Assembly (NCBI GenBank): GCA_963575645.1
Contig: OY754467.1
Location: 53,353,108 to 53,417,107, forward strand
From: Xanthostigma xanthostigma
Lineage: Eukaryota; Arthropoda; Insecta; Raphidioptera; Raphidiidae
Reading direction: 5' to 3'
Length of the DNA stretch: 64,000 nt
Positions 53,990 through 63,530 of this stretch are shown one piece after another. Position numbers and translations under genes: made by a program. How positions within the stretch are numbered: the first letter of the stretch is position 1; every line of letters starts with the position of its first letter. The notes beneath the pieces are model-generated. The model was not told the origin of the DNA. It worked only from the letters and a program-made list of their open reading frames with translations, and searched no databases.

Positions 53990-56900
53990 TTATACTTCAA
54001 AATTAAACCCATTATTTACACTATTAATTTTTCGCAATTGTTCCAAGTGTACAGGACCCAACTCTTTATCAGATTGTAGTTTTTGCAAAATATAAGTATT
54101 GTTTCCCTTACAGACTTTTATGCGGTATGGACCTTTGTACAATAAATCGATTTTTTTGCATTTTCCATCAACTAATGACGATAGAGTATGCGTTTTAATA
54201 AGAACAAAATCGCCTGGCGATAAACTAACGCACTTATGGTTTCTTTGATGATAGGCTTGGCGATATCGAGCCTTTTGCTCAATACGATGTCTAACAAGAA
54301 CATTGTCGTCATCTGTATCGGCACTAACAGAAACAGGATACTCAATCAAACGCTGAAGATGGGGTCGGATTTTCTGACCGTACTGCAGTTCGTGTGGGAT
54401 GCACTGGGTGACTTCGTGGACGTTCTCGTTGATGTAACGTTGAATAGCAGGCAATTTACGCATCCATGTCGAATGTTGACCATTACAGTAGAGACGCAGC
54501 AACGTGCCAACCTGTCGATTACATCTTTCCACCGGATTGCACTTTGGCGTATAAGGAGAAGTGTACATAACTTTGACCCCCAGGTCTTCCAGAGGCCGCA
54601 CCCATTTCTGCGAACGAAAGGACGCCGCATTGTCAGTTAGGACCTTTTTAGGCCTTCCATGTTGTGGAAAATATAAATTTATCAATTTTTTGACCATGAC
54701 ATTGGTCGTTGCTCTACGCATCGGATATAACGAGACATATTTAGTAAACATATCTAGGACGACTAAAATGTGCAAACATCCACCTGTTGAACGGGTAAGG
54801 GGTCCTAAAACATCAACTGATAAAAGTTCGTTTTTATCATTTACAATGATAGGGTTCATGGGACCGTACAAGTATTGAGAAGGGTATTTAGCTGTTAAAC
54901 AGGGAATACACGAATTAACGAATTTTGCTATCTTTTCTCTCATATTCGTGAAATAGATATGTTTACGTAATAAGTGATACAGTTTATTAATTCCTGGATG
55001 TCCATAGCTTATATGCCAATATTTGATTGTTTCAAATTCCAATTGTTCGGGTAAGCAAAGTTGCCAGCTTTTACTCATAAAATTGTATTTAAATAGAATA
55101 TTTAGATATAAGCCGTAAGGACATTTCGGAGTTAAATTTACAATTTCATTTTCAGTCGTTTTCTGTGCAACAGAATTAATCACATTAGACCACTGATTAT
55201 CTTGTCTTTGCAATTTCTCAACATTTTTATATAATTTGCATAAATGAGTTGGTAATTTAATATATTTCAACTGGTAGAGATGGTAGATTAAATCTTTGGA
55301 CCCGTCAATGCAGTTTGTAGTGTCCAGACACCTGGTTAATGCATCAGCAGCCACATTTATTTTGCCGGGGCAGTATTCAACCGTTAGATCAAATTCTTGC
55401 GTTTTTAAACCCCAACGCAACAAACGGCTATTATAAATGCAACCCTTTTTTACAAGATGCGATAAAGCTTGACAGTCAGAGTAGGCAACCACTCTTTCAC
55501 CATACAAAAACATACGCCATTTTTCAAGGGCTTCTATCAACGCCAAAAATTCCTTTTCCACTATAGAATAATTAATTTGGGCGCCTTTTAATATTTTACT
55601 GAAAAATGCTAGGACATTTTTATTGTTATTATCAGTCACTTGAAATAAAATACCGGCAACTGCATAAAAAGAAGCGTCAATTTGTATATAATAGGGTTTA
55701 CCTATTATCGGGTGTTTTAATAAAGTCACAGAAACAAATTTTATTTTCAACTCCTGAAAAGCGAGTTCATTTTCAACTGACCAAGAAAAAGCTTTACTAT
55801 TAGATTCTTTTAGCAAATCGTATAATGGTTTAGCAGTTTTTGCAAACTGATAAATAAATCTCCTGTCAAAATTGCATAATCCAAGAAATTGTTGCACTTG
55901 TTTTTTATTTTTGGGAACTGGAAAGTGTTTTATAGCTAAGGTGCGTTCTGGGGAAGGCCGAATCCCCTCAGCAGAAATCAGGTATCCCAAAAACTGAACT
56001 TCTTTGGTGCAAAATGAGCTTTTGTTAAAATTAAGTACTATGCCACAATTTCTTAAGCGCTCAAACAACATCTTTAAATGCTTCAAATGATCGTCGTAAG
56101 ATTGTGATATGATTAGTATATCATCAACGTAACTAATCGCAAACGATTGTAACAAATCACCTAAAGCATTTTCTAAGCAAGAAATTAAGGCAGATGTGGC
56201 AGTAGATATTCCAAAAGGAACTCTCGTGAATACATACGATTTACCATTTACCACGAAACCAGTATACTTTTGGTGTTCTTTGAGAATTGGAATTTGCCAA
56301 AAAGACTTTGTCAAATCGAGAACGGATAGATATTTAATTTTTTCAAACCTTTGCAACAAATGTTCTATGTTTTCAGTGCGGTTGGTTTCTGAAATCAGAC
56401 GTTTATTTAACTCCCGCGCATCTAAGACTAAACGTATAGTGCCGTCCTTTTTAGGGACTACGTGTAAACTATTGAGATACGGAGTATTACATCGAGCTAT
56501 GACACCCTGAGAAAGCATATTTTTAATTTCCGTGTTTACGGCTTCGCGTAATTTATAAGGAATACCATATAAACGACCCCTGTAGACAGAGACATCATTA
56601 AGCTCAAGTTTGTGAGTGTAACAATTCGCGCAACCAGGTGAATCATTGAAAATATCGCGATAATTATACAATAGTTCGGCTAGTGGTTCGTTATTTGTAC
56701 AATTTTTATATTGAGCTAATTTATTCAAAATTTCCCGGAAAGATAATTGACTACCGGACTCGTTTCCACCAGACAAGGCACGAATGATGTGATTTTGTTG
56801 TACACAGACGGCTTTGTTATCACTTCCCAATTCCATATCACCTCTATGAAGTAGAGTTGATGCAGAGCGTGCCTCACCACTTTGGTATTTAGCAACGTCA

Positions 56901-57838
56901 TAGCATAAAGTCGGCGTAAGGTTTAGTCTGACAGAATCAGTACTAGAATTTTTTGTCATATGTGACTTAGCTAGATTATTAACTTGAATATTACAAGTAA
57001 TATCAGCATTGTAGTCATCGTCGTAAATGTAGTCTATTTCACAAGAAGTGAAGACATCACTAAATTGAGAGTCGAGAGTCAGTAAGTTCTGACTATCAGC
57101 TTTAAGAATTGATGTGGAATCGGTATAGTGGTTTTTATTATTCTTAATGAATTCGCGGCTCATATCATTGTCTCGCCTTAATTTAGGAGAATTTGAGTCA
57201 CGTGTAATCATCCTTACAGGCTCCTGGCTCTGACATGGGACCGAATCACAAAATGAAACCTCTGTTACAATATCATTTATACGAAATTTAACAACACAAT
57301 CAATGTAACTAATTTTTGCGGAATGCTCCCTAAGAAAGTCAGACCCCAATATAACATCAGTTCTCAAACTGTTCACAACAAACATTTTACAATTAACTTC
57401 GATATTGTTAATTTTTATATTTACTATGATCTGTTTTCGTATCATTGATGTTCTGAAGCCAATCGCACCGCTGACTCCACACTTAGATACGGGTATCCAA
57501 TTAATTTTATTATCAGAATTTAAATAGTTAAAGAGTGTTTCTGAAATAGCCGTTATTTCAGAACCAGTATCTACTAACGCCTCCGTAGAACAGTTAGCAA
57601 TGCTTATTGAAATTTTAGGTGATTTGTTAATCAGAAAATGATCGTTTTCAATATTAGGAATTAAAGTATAAATTGGTAAAATATTGTTTTGATTAGAATC
57701 TAAGTCACTATCATCCTCTGATTTACATTCAGGAACAATTTCAATACAAAAATCGTTTTCGTTTTCTGACCAATCAGGATTTGAGCACGATTGATTATCT
57801 CCTTCTTCAAGATCGTCGAAGAAGGAGTTTACCCGTTT
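53990..57838 (-). CDS. pol: Pol of element 2: protease, reverse transcriptase, RNase H, integrase
   Basis: Entered by -1 frameshift at 57835-57841 and open to TAA. The protease motif ALVDTGSE lies around 57560-57585, upstream of the first in-frame ATG at 57445. Numbered from that ATG (1151 aa): RT at about 285-480 with D377 and YVDD at 439-442, RNase H at 585-705 with D590, E630, D657 and D701. The integrase zinc ligands are H811, H816, C846 and C849, the catalytic residues are D878, D938 and E973 (D-x34-E), and GPY lies at 1105-1107. All key residues are present. It copies the RNA and integrates the cDNA in the nucleus. Confidence 0.95.
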   Translation of the reverse strand, partial: KRVNSFFDDLEEGDNQSCSNPDWSENENDFCIEIVPECKSEDDSDLDSNQNNILPIYTLIPNIENDHFLINKSPKISISIANCSTEALVDTGSEITAISETLFNYLNSDNKINWIPVSKCGVSGAIGFRTSMIRKQIIVNIKINNIEVNCKMFVVNSLRTDVILGSDFLREHSAKISYIDCVVKFRINDIVTEVSFCDSVPCQSQEPVRMITRDSNSPKLRRDNDMSREFIKNNKNHYTDSTSILKADSQNLLTLDSQFSDVFTSCEIDYIYDDDYNADITCNIQVNNLAKSHMTKNSSTDSVRLNLTPTLCYDVAKYQSGEARSASTLLHRGDMELGSDNKAVCVQQNHIIRALSGGNESGSQLSFREILNKLAQYKNCTNNEPLAELLYNYRDIFNDSPGCANCYTHKLELNDVSVYRGRLYGIPYKLREAVNTEIKNMLSQGVIARCNTPYLNSLHVVPKKDGTIRLVLDARELNKRLISETNRTENIEHLLQRFEKIKYLSVLDLTKSFWQIPILKEHQKYTGFVVNGKSYVFTRVPFGISTATSALISCLENALGDLLQSFAISYVDDILIISQSYDDHLKHLKMLFERLRNCGIVLNFNKSSFCTKEVQFLGYLISAEGIRPSPERTLAIKHFPVPKNKKQVQQFLGLCNFDRRFIYQFAKTAKPLYDLLKESNSKAFSWSVENELAFQELKIKFVSVTLLKHPIIGKPYYIQIDASFYAVAGILFQVTDNNNKNVLAFFSKILKGAQINYSIVEKEFLALIEALEKWRMFLYGERVVAYSDCQALSHLVKKGCIYNSRLLRWGLKTQEFDLTVEYCPGKINVAADALTRCLDTTNCIDGSKDLIYHLYQLKYIKLPTHLCKLYKNVEKLQRQDNQWSNVINSVAQKTTENEIVNLTPKCPYGLYLNILFKYNFMSKSWQLCLPEQLEFETIKYWHISYGHPGINKLYHLLRKHIYFTNMREKIAKFVNSCIPCLTAKYPSQYLYGPMNPIIVNDKNELLSVDVLGPLTRSTGGCLHILVVLDMFTKYVSLYPMRRATTNVMVKKLINLYFPQHGRPKKVLTDNAASFRSQKWVRPLEDLGVKVMYTSPYTPKCNPVERCNRQVGTLLRLYCNGQHSTWMRKLPAIQRYINENVHEVTQCIPHELQYGQKIRPHLQRLIEYPVSVSADTDDDNVLVRHRIEQKARYRQAYHQRNHKCVSLSPGDFVLIKTHTLSSLVDGKCKKIDLLYKGPYRIKVCKGNNTYILQKLQSDKELGPVHLEQLRKINSVNNGFNFEV

Positions 57839-57841
57839 TTT
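57799..57841 (-). promoter_or_regulatory. -1 ribosomal frameshift signal of element 2
   Basis: On the minus strand AAAAAAC (57841-57835) sits in gag frame as A AAA AAC, one codon before the gag stop. After a 7-nt spacer comes a perfect 10-bp stem CTCCTTCTTC / GAAGAAGGAG with a 9-nt loop (57827-57799). Confidence 0.9.
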
Positions 57842-59478
57842 GAACTGGCATCAAAATTGGTTTCAACGCCTTCGGGAAACTGAGAAGGAAAATCATAATT
57901 AACTTCCAAAGAATTAATCCTAGTTTTTGGAATAGCACCTTGGTTCACAAATCTATTATTAGATTGCCGATATGTAGACGTGTTAACGAAATTAGAAGTT
58001 TTATTTTTATTGTCATAACTGGTTTGTGCAGATTTGACAGGGTCGGGCTTTGCATTTTGTTCAAAATTATCGCGCGAATCTTTAGCGTTGAATGAATTAT
58101 TCGAATTTGGACGATATGCATTAAATGGTCTATAACTTTCAAGTTCATCCAATTCTTTTAAAAGATTATAAATTTCAACAAAAGAACCAATTGTAGCAGT
58201 CAACAGAACGCGTTGTACATGTACGGGAAAGTGTCTTCTAATAAGTGAAATGATTTCAACATCTTGTAATGGTGGATTTAGTTGCTTAGCTTTCCTATAA
58301 ATGGTTATAAAATAATCTGCCATAGACTGTTTCCTTTGGTTATTATAGGTATCCGAATATAGTTGCATTCTTATTTTATGCTGCTTATTGAGGCCCCAGT
58401 ATTCTGATAGAAAATTATTTTTGAATTCAGTGTAGTTAGTAAAAAACATTTGAAAACCCCCAAACCACCTTAGAGCTTTATCAGACAACGACTGTTCTAC
58501 AATTATGAGTTGATATGCCTCCGGTATATTTTGACATCTAAAATAATTTTCTAATTTTTGTAAGTATTCAATTGGATCCTCATCATTTTCACCAGAAAAG
58601 AGTGGTAAATTAATTTTTATTGGACAATTAAAATTATAATTGAGCGGGAAATTGTTCGAATTGTTAAACTGATTTTGATTCAAACCGTGATTATAGGAAT
58701 CATATTTAAGTTTATTTAAATTTTGATTGTATCCATTCGTAAAGGCTTGATATTGAGGTAGATTTTGATAATTACTAGTATTAGTGACTGGTTGTTGAAT
58801 ATAATTACTGTGACAAATCGGACGTGATAAATTCATAAAATTTACATTTGTGTTCGCTCCATAATAATTATTTGAATTATTTCCAAGGTCGCAATGTGTT
58901 CTTAACATATTGATTGTATTATCAACACGATTTGGAACTTGTTCAAAATTGGTTGCAACTGGTGCGTTAATTGTGTTACTTGATACTATATTGTCAACTG
59001 GATTAATCGAATTTACCTGATTAGCAGAATAATCATTTCTTTGAAAATTATTAAAATTTGTACGAGCAATGAAATTAGAATCAGAATATGTTACCTGAGA
59101 TTGCATTACATTTGTATTATTAGAATACTCCCTCAAATTATCCATAACAGGTATTTCCACATTGTATGTACCATGCTCATCCATTAGAAATGTGCTGCGT
59201 GTTGATACACCCCGTTCTTCCATTCTATTTCCAAATTGGGAATTATTGACATCATTTCGTTGATTAATTTGTGAAGCTGTTGTATTACCTGCAATGCTTG
59301 GGAAAACCACTGGATTATCTGAATTTACAATAGGTAATGAATGTGTTGATAATTCGGGTGAACTATTAGAACCCCGTGACGCTAAGTCTTCATTTGGCAA
59401 ACTTGAGTTATCGGTCATGTTCCGATTCCTCGTTGTGCTGCGAGTAACTCTGGTAGGTGTACGACTAGTCATTATCAA
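57829..59478 (-). CDS. gag: Gag of element 2, Asn-rich, no zinc knuckle
   Basis: 549 residues. Residues 1-285 are low complexity, very rich in Asn and Ser. Residues 286-450 carry a retrotransposon gag domain (LPLFSGENDEDP, ALRWFGGF, MADYFITIYRKAKQL). The C-terminus is again Asn/Ser-rich and contains no CCHC motif, unlike element 1. The first ATG is followed two codons later by a second. RNA binding would rely on basic and disordered segments, which is inference. The frame is intact and joins pol through the shift site. Confidence 0.9.
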   Translation of the reverse strand: MIMTSRTPTRVTRSTTRNRNMTDNSSLPNEDLASRGSNSSPELSTHSLPIVNSDNPVVFPSIAGNTTASQINQRNDVNNSQFGNRMEERGVSTRSTFLMDEHGTYNVEIPVMDNLREYSNNTNVMQSQVTYSDSNFIARTNFNNFQRNDYSANQVNSINPVDNIVSSNTINAPVATNFEQVPNRVDNTINMLRTHCDLGNNSNNYYGANTNVNFMNLSRPICHSNYIQQPVTNTSNYQNLPQYQAFTNGYNQNLNKLKYDSYNHGLNQNQFNNSNNFPLNYNFNCPIKINLPLFSGENDEDPIEYLQKLENYFRCQNIPEAYQLIIVEQSLSDKALRWFGGFQMFFTNYTEFKNNFLSEYWGLNKQHKIRMQLYSDTYNNQRKQSMADYFITIYRKAKQLNPPLQDVEIISLIRRHFPVHVQRVLLTATIGSFVEIYNLLKELDELESYRPFNAYRPNSNNSFNAKDSRDNFEQNAKPDPVKSAQTSYDNKNKTSNFVNTSTYRQSNNRFVNQGAIPKTRINSLEVNYDFPSQFPEGVETNFDASSKNG

Positions 59479-59578
59479 AACTAATTTTAATTGAATATAT
59501 AATAACTAAGATTTTTTTTTTTTTTTTTTTTTTTATATATAAAATAACAGTATGCCAAATTTGTTACCACATGCTAAT

Positions 59579-59596
59579 ATCCCGGTTGAGCCCCCA
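59579..59596 (-). promoter_or_regulatory. Primer binding site of element 2 (tRNA-Pro type)
   Basis: On the minus strand TGGGGGCTCAACCGGGAT, four bases inside the 5' LTR, complements a 3' end ATCCCGGTTGAGCCCCCA, fitting insect tRNA-Pro. Identity is from memory of tRNA-Pro sequences. Confidence 0.75.
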
Positions 59597-59600
59597 TTTA

Positions 59601-60183
59601 TGTAGCGTACGGTGTTATGTATGCCTTTTCCAAAATTAATTTTTATTTTATCGGTCAATTAGCATCTCCGGAAAACAAATGGCTTATGTTAATGGCTCTT
59701 TTTCGTAATCGTGAAAGGTAAAATAACTTGATCTATACTAATAATAAAATAATTCGCTTACCTTAGAATAATTGTATTTTTATTAATTTTATATGATATA
59801 AATTTTGGTTTTATTTTATAATTTTATGATTTCACAATTTTAATATAAATTTTAATTTTTTGCAATTTTAATATAAACTGGATTTCGTAATTTTAATTTC
59901 TGTTTGTTTTTTGTAGATTTTTAATAGATATATTATATACTTTGTTATTTGTAATTTTAATATTTTTAACATAAATAAGTATTGGTTATTTTATTTTATT
60001 TATAAATTTTTAACTTAAATTCTAAATATATTTCAGTAACTTTTTATCAAAAAAATCGATTTATATGACCTTATCATTAGGAATCTTTTTGTCGACTGAC
60101 TGACCAGTACAATCCTACAAAATCAAACTTTCAAAAAAAACGAAAAGAATTACAGGGTGATCAAAATATAACGTTCCGTTACA
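59601..60183 (-). repeat. 5' LTR of element 2
   Basis: 583 bp, identical by eye to 53346-53928. A GGTCAGTCAGTCG initiator-like run lies about 75 bp from its start on the minus strand. Confidence 0.95.
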
Positions 60184-60187
60184 AGCG

Positions 60188-60724
60188 GCAGAAAATAGCC
60201 TGGCAGCTCTCATTCCCGTCTAAAATTCGGAGTGAATTCCTACTCATTAGCGAATTTAATAACCGCAATTTTTTTAAAGTACTCGTGAGTTTCCTTAAAA
60301 TATCTTAGGAACCAATTCAACTTTTCCCGCGAAAGCTAGTTTATATAAGAAGCCTAAAAAGTAAGCAAGCCTTTTAATGAAACAGTAGTCTGCTTTCAAC
60401 AAGAGTAATTCAAAACTTATTATGTTTTCGTTTTTCTAATGACTGTTTGCTCATTTAGTTAATGCTGTTAACTGATGTTTATTTTATTTATTTGTATGTA
60501 TTATGCACATCACACATTATTCTTTTTACTCTTATGCTAATCGTGTTCGGGATTGTCCTGCATTTCCATTGAAATATTTCGTATATAGAAATGACTAACG
60601 GACTTTTTTTATTTATATATAACACTTGCTTTTTGGTACTACATGCAGCCAGTGACCTCAAAAACAATCCGTCGCAAGATCCGTAATTTTTTATTGATTT
60701 GTTGATACCTTATGACTAATCACA
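60188..60724. other. Intergenic, no gene recognised
   Basis: No credible ORF. Confidence 0.4.
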
Positions 60725-60729
60725 CAAAA

Positions 60730-60945
60730 AAAAAATATTTTTAACAAAAAAATTGAACCGACTTCACACTAAAAAGTAAAAAAGAATTGCGTATTGAAAT
60801 GTTTTGGAGTCGGTGTCAGCCAAAATGAAATCTATTCTGAGAACTACACCGACTCCAAAACATTTCAATACGCAATTATTTTTTACTTTTTAGTGTGAAG
60901 TCGGTTCAATTTTTTTGTTAAAAATATTTTATTTTTCTCTTTTTA
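60730..60945. repeat. Long foldback element
   Basis: Arms of ~85 bp: AAAAATATTTTTAACAAAAA, TTGAACCGACTTCACAC and GTATTGAAATGTTTTGGAGT, then GTCGGTGT. They mirror ACACCGACTCCAAAACATTT ... GTGAAGTCGGTTCAA. Loop ~35 bp. GAAGTCGGTTAAAAA also occurs alone at 61204, hinting at a larger repeat family. Confidence 0.7.
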
Positions 60946-62394
60946 GTGTTAATCTAACACTAAAAATCGGTGAACATACATAAAAAACATTATGCGTTTC
61001 TTTGAAATTTGAGAGTTTCCCTCGATTTCTCCGGATTCCACAATCAGATCCTGACTTGGTTCCGATGGGACCACCTCTGAGGTGCGCTCTTTCGAATAAA
61101 AAAAAAATTTGAAAATCGGTTCATAATTGACGGAGAAATCGGTGAACATACATAAAAAAAAAATATAGGTACAGACGAACATAGAACCTCCTCCTTTTTG
61201 TTGAAGTCGGTTAAAAAATCAAGTTGAGCAAAAGAAAAGCTTCAAGGGGATTTGGAGATCACTGTGATCAAAATTTCTTCACATATCCCAGTAGATAAAA
61301 ATGATAATTCAATGTTTTAAAGATTAATTTATCTTATTGTCATTGCATGATAAAACTATAAATATTAAAAGAAAATATCTCCAGTTTCGTTATCTTGAAT
61401 TTCGTGAATTGACCCGATTTTTTAAAATTGTAGTTAACTTTGACTCTTTGATTCTCTGAGACTTTTTTCATGTTAATCTTGATTTTTTTTGTGATAATGT
61501 CTCATTTAGACCAAAAATCAATCGAATATTTGTATAGTTTCCAAGAGGCTAAAAAAATTTCACCTTATCTTGCAATAATAAGTTTATTTACTATATGTTT
61601 CAGTCTTGCTCGCGCGTTGAAGTCTCCGACACAAATATTGCTCGCATACAAATCCTTTTGTTACGGCATGATATTCATAATGGTGTTTATGTATCACACG
61701 ACACGTTTTTTTCAGTTTGGCTATTTAACTTATACAGGATGTTCTGCACAAGAGTGACATAACTTAAGAGGCAGTTTCAAGTTCAAAACTGTTTTATACA
61801 CATTGTCTAAAACTCGATATTAACGGAACTATTGGTGATATATTTAAAGAACAAGCATATTTAATATCGCCGATAATTCCGTTAATATTGAGCTTAGAAC
61901 ATATAATGTATTTTTGACTCATAAGAAATACATCCTTAAGATATGTCAGTCGCGATGCAGAACATTATAATTAGTTGCTCAGGTAAAATATTGCATACCT
62001 ATTTTTTTAAGTTTGGAAGATTTTGGCAATGCCAGTAAAAATCCTTTGAGATCGCTGTAATATAAACCGTATCGGCTTAAGGATAGAGCGAGGAGCAGAC
62101 GTCGGGTCGGGAAAAGCGTCGAAATACAAATATTCGAAATATTCGTCGTTACTTTTCTGAATCGAAAAATACGTCAGTTGCTTCTCAAGTGCTTTCAGTA
62201 CGTTTTTAGTTGTTGTGAAATTAGAATTGGTTCGAGAAATATCGGGCTTCTCGCTTTGCCCCAGAAATTATGCGAAGCCGCCGCTAGCTATAACTGTTCT
62301 TGAGTTTTGATTGTTTAAAAAGTAATTTTATAAAGTTAACCTCAAAATATATGATTCAGAAAAATAATTAAAAATTGACATTATTATACGTGCG
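60946..62394. other. Intergenic, no gene recognised
   Basis: AACATACATAAAAAACAT / CGGTGAACATACAT blocks repeat at 60971 and 61140. The hydrophobic plus frame at 61470-61757 lacks a recognisable domain. An imperfect hairpin (GATATTAACGGAAC / ATTCCGTTAATATTG) lies at 61818-61900. Confidence 0.4.
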
Positions 62395-62440
62395 GAAAGT
62401 ATCTTTTGACAGGCGACTTTTGCGCCCTCTCGTGTTTTTT

Positions 62441-63035
62441 TTGACGTGATAACGTCTTATAAATTGATGAATCACCAATCTTATAAACTGATGAAACACC
62501 GGCTGCATGCACGAAAAAGCGTAACGTTCCTAACGTTCCGCCTGACCCTGTGCGTACTTTTCTCGAAAACGGCCCTAACGATTTGGATGAAATTTACTGA
62601 AATGGGATTTTGGGGGACAAAAAATCGTTTTAGCTAGGTCTCATCTCTCGAAAAAATCGTTTTCATACAAATTTTATCATTATAAAAATCAATTTTTTGA
62701 CGTATGAAAATACTTAAATATTGTAAGTAGGTTTTGGAATTTTATATAAACAATGAAACAACTGTTTTCAAAATATCATGACAGTTAATCTTCGAGACTT
62801 AAAATAAATACGAAAGAAAGAAAGTTAAAAAAAACAATTTTTATTATAGGTGGTGAGTAATTTTAATAAATAAAATTAACCTAAATTTGAAGCGAAAGAT
62901 GCAATATCATAGATTCGAATTATTATAATTATTATATGTAGAAGATAGGAGAAATAGAACATAAATTACGTATTACGGAATACGTTATCACGTAAAACTA
63001 TCGTCCGTAAACCGACTTTAGACAACCAATTTTTT
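62441..63035. repeat. Dispersed repeat family D, copy 3 (nested, internally rearranged)
   Basis: TTTGACGTGATAACGTCTTA at the start and ACGTTATCACGTAAAACTAT...AGACAACCAATTTT at the end match copies at 3176 and 23357. The centre is different or strongly diverged. Confidence 0.6.
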
Positions 63036-63117
63036 TTTTTTTTAAATTCTGGTACAGCCAAAACCTTAGTGTCATATGTTATACGTGCATTTTAATAAGG
63101 ATTAATTGTTGAATAAA

Positions 63118-63276
63118 ATGGGAAAAAAGCTATCAATTCGGAAGTGCTGTGTTGTTGATTGTAAAGATACACCAACTAAACATCCAGAATTACAATTCCA
63201 CCGTTTTCCTGGATTTTCTTATGAATTAGAGAGGAAAAAAATTGGACTGCAGCAGTACGTCGTCAAGGGTAATTAA
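63118..63276 (+). CDS. THAP zinc-finger exon, open
   Basis: 52 codons from ATG to TAA: CVVDC, a spacer with CKDTPTKHPE, then LQFHRFP and a charged helix ERKK. The first half of a C2CH THAP domain is complete to the HRFP motif. The expected downstream Cys, His and AVPTIF-like residues are missing, so either a 3' exon follows (GG|GTAATT at 63267-63274 looks like a donor) or the gene is truncated. It sits inside a non-autonomous transposon. Confidence 0.5.
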   Translation: MGKKLSIRKCCVVDCKDTPTKHPELQFHRFPGFSYELERKKIGLQQYVVKGN

Positions 63277-63530
63277 ATTTGATTTAACGTCTGTAATCAT
63301 TATTAGATACATGAAAAATATCATAATTTTTATTTTATTAACAAAAATAAGATTTAATAAAAAATGTATATCATTTATGTATCTAGTTTTTTTACTGACA
63401 TTGTGCGTAAATATTTTTTTTTTATTATTAAGAATAACGCTGGTTTCCCTGGGTTTTTAAGTTTTGAGTGAACCAGATTTTAAAAAATCAAACACGAGAT
63501 GGCGCAAAGATCGCATGTCAAAAATACTTT

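Larger units (their letters stand above)
53346..60183 (-). mobile_element. LTR element 2: complete autonomous gypsy-type retrotransposon
   Basis: A 6838-bp element flanked by AGCG (53342-53345 and 60184-60187). It has two 583-bp LTRs, a tRNA-Pro-type primer site, gag and full pol (protease, RT, RNase H, integrase), all on the minus strand and uninterrupted. The LTRs show no difference by eye, so insertion is recent and the element may be active. There is no third ORF. Long sense A-tracts lie before gag (59512-59534) and after pol (53972-53991). Confidence 0.95.
62395..63530. mobile_element. THAP-type DNA transposon remnant, copy 2, with nested insertion
   Basis: The left end GAAAGTATCTTTTGACAGG...TTTTGCGCC and the right end GGCGCAAAGATCGCATGTCA...AATACTTT are inverted over ~45 bp. 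A family-D repeat (62441-63035) sits in the T-tract after CTCGTG, where copy 1 at 8575 is uninterrupted. The interior carries an intact THAP exon. Confidence 0.65.

Noticed and set aside
54236..54878. Plus-strand ORFs of 105-134 codons opposite integrase of element 2
   Set aside because: Antisense shadows of a conserved integrase domain.
53346..60183. Element 2 as the direct RT helper of element 1
   Set aside because: Different primer tRNA, LTRs and Gag; an RT-bearing tRNA-His-primed relative elsewhere is more likely.
61565..61665. Minus-strand peptide with GDFNA, a LINE endonuclease-like motif
   Set aside because: Only about 30 codons between stops, and no other endonuclease or RT motif nearby; chance cannot be excluded.
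61470..61757. 95-codon hydrophobic plus-strand ORF
   Set aside because: No recognisable domain; AT-rich sequence readily gives Phe/Ile/Leu-rich frames, and the opposite strand has a competing motif.
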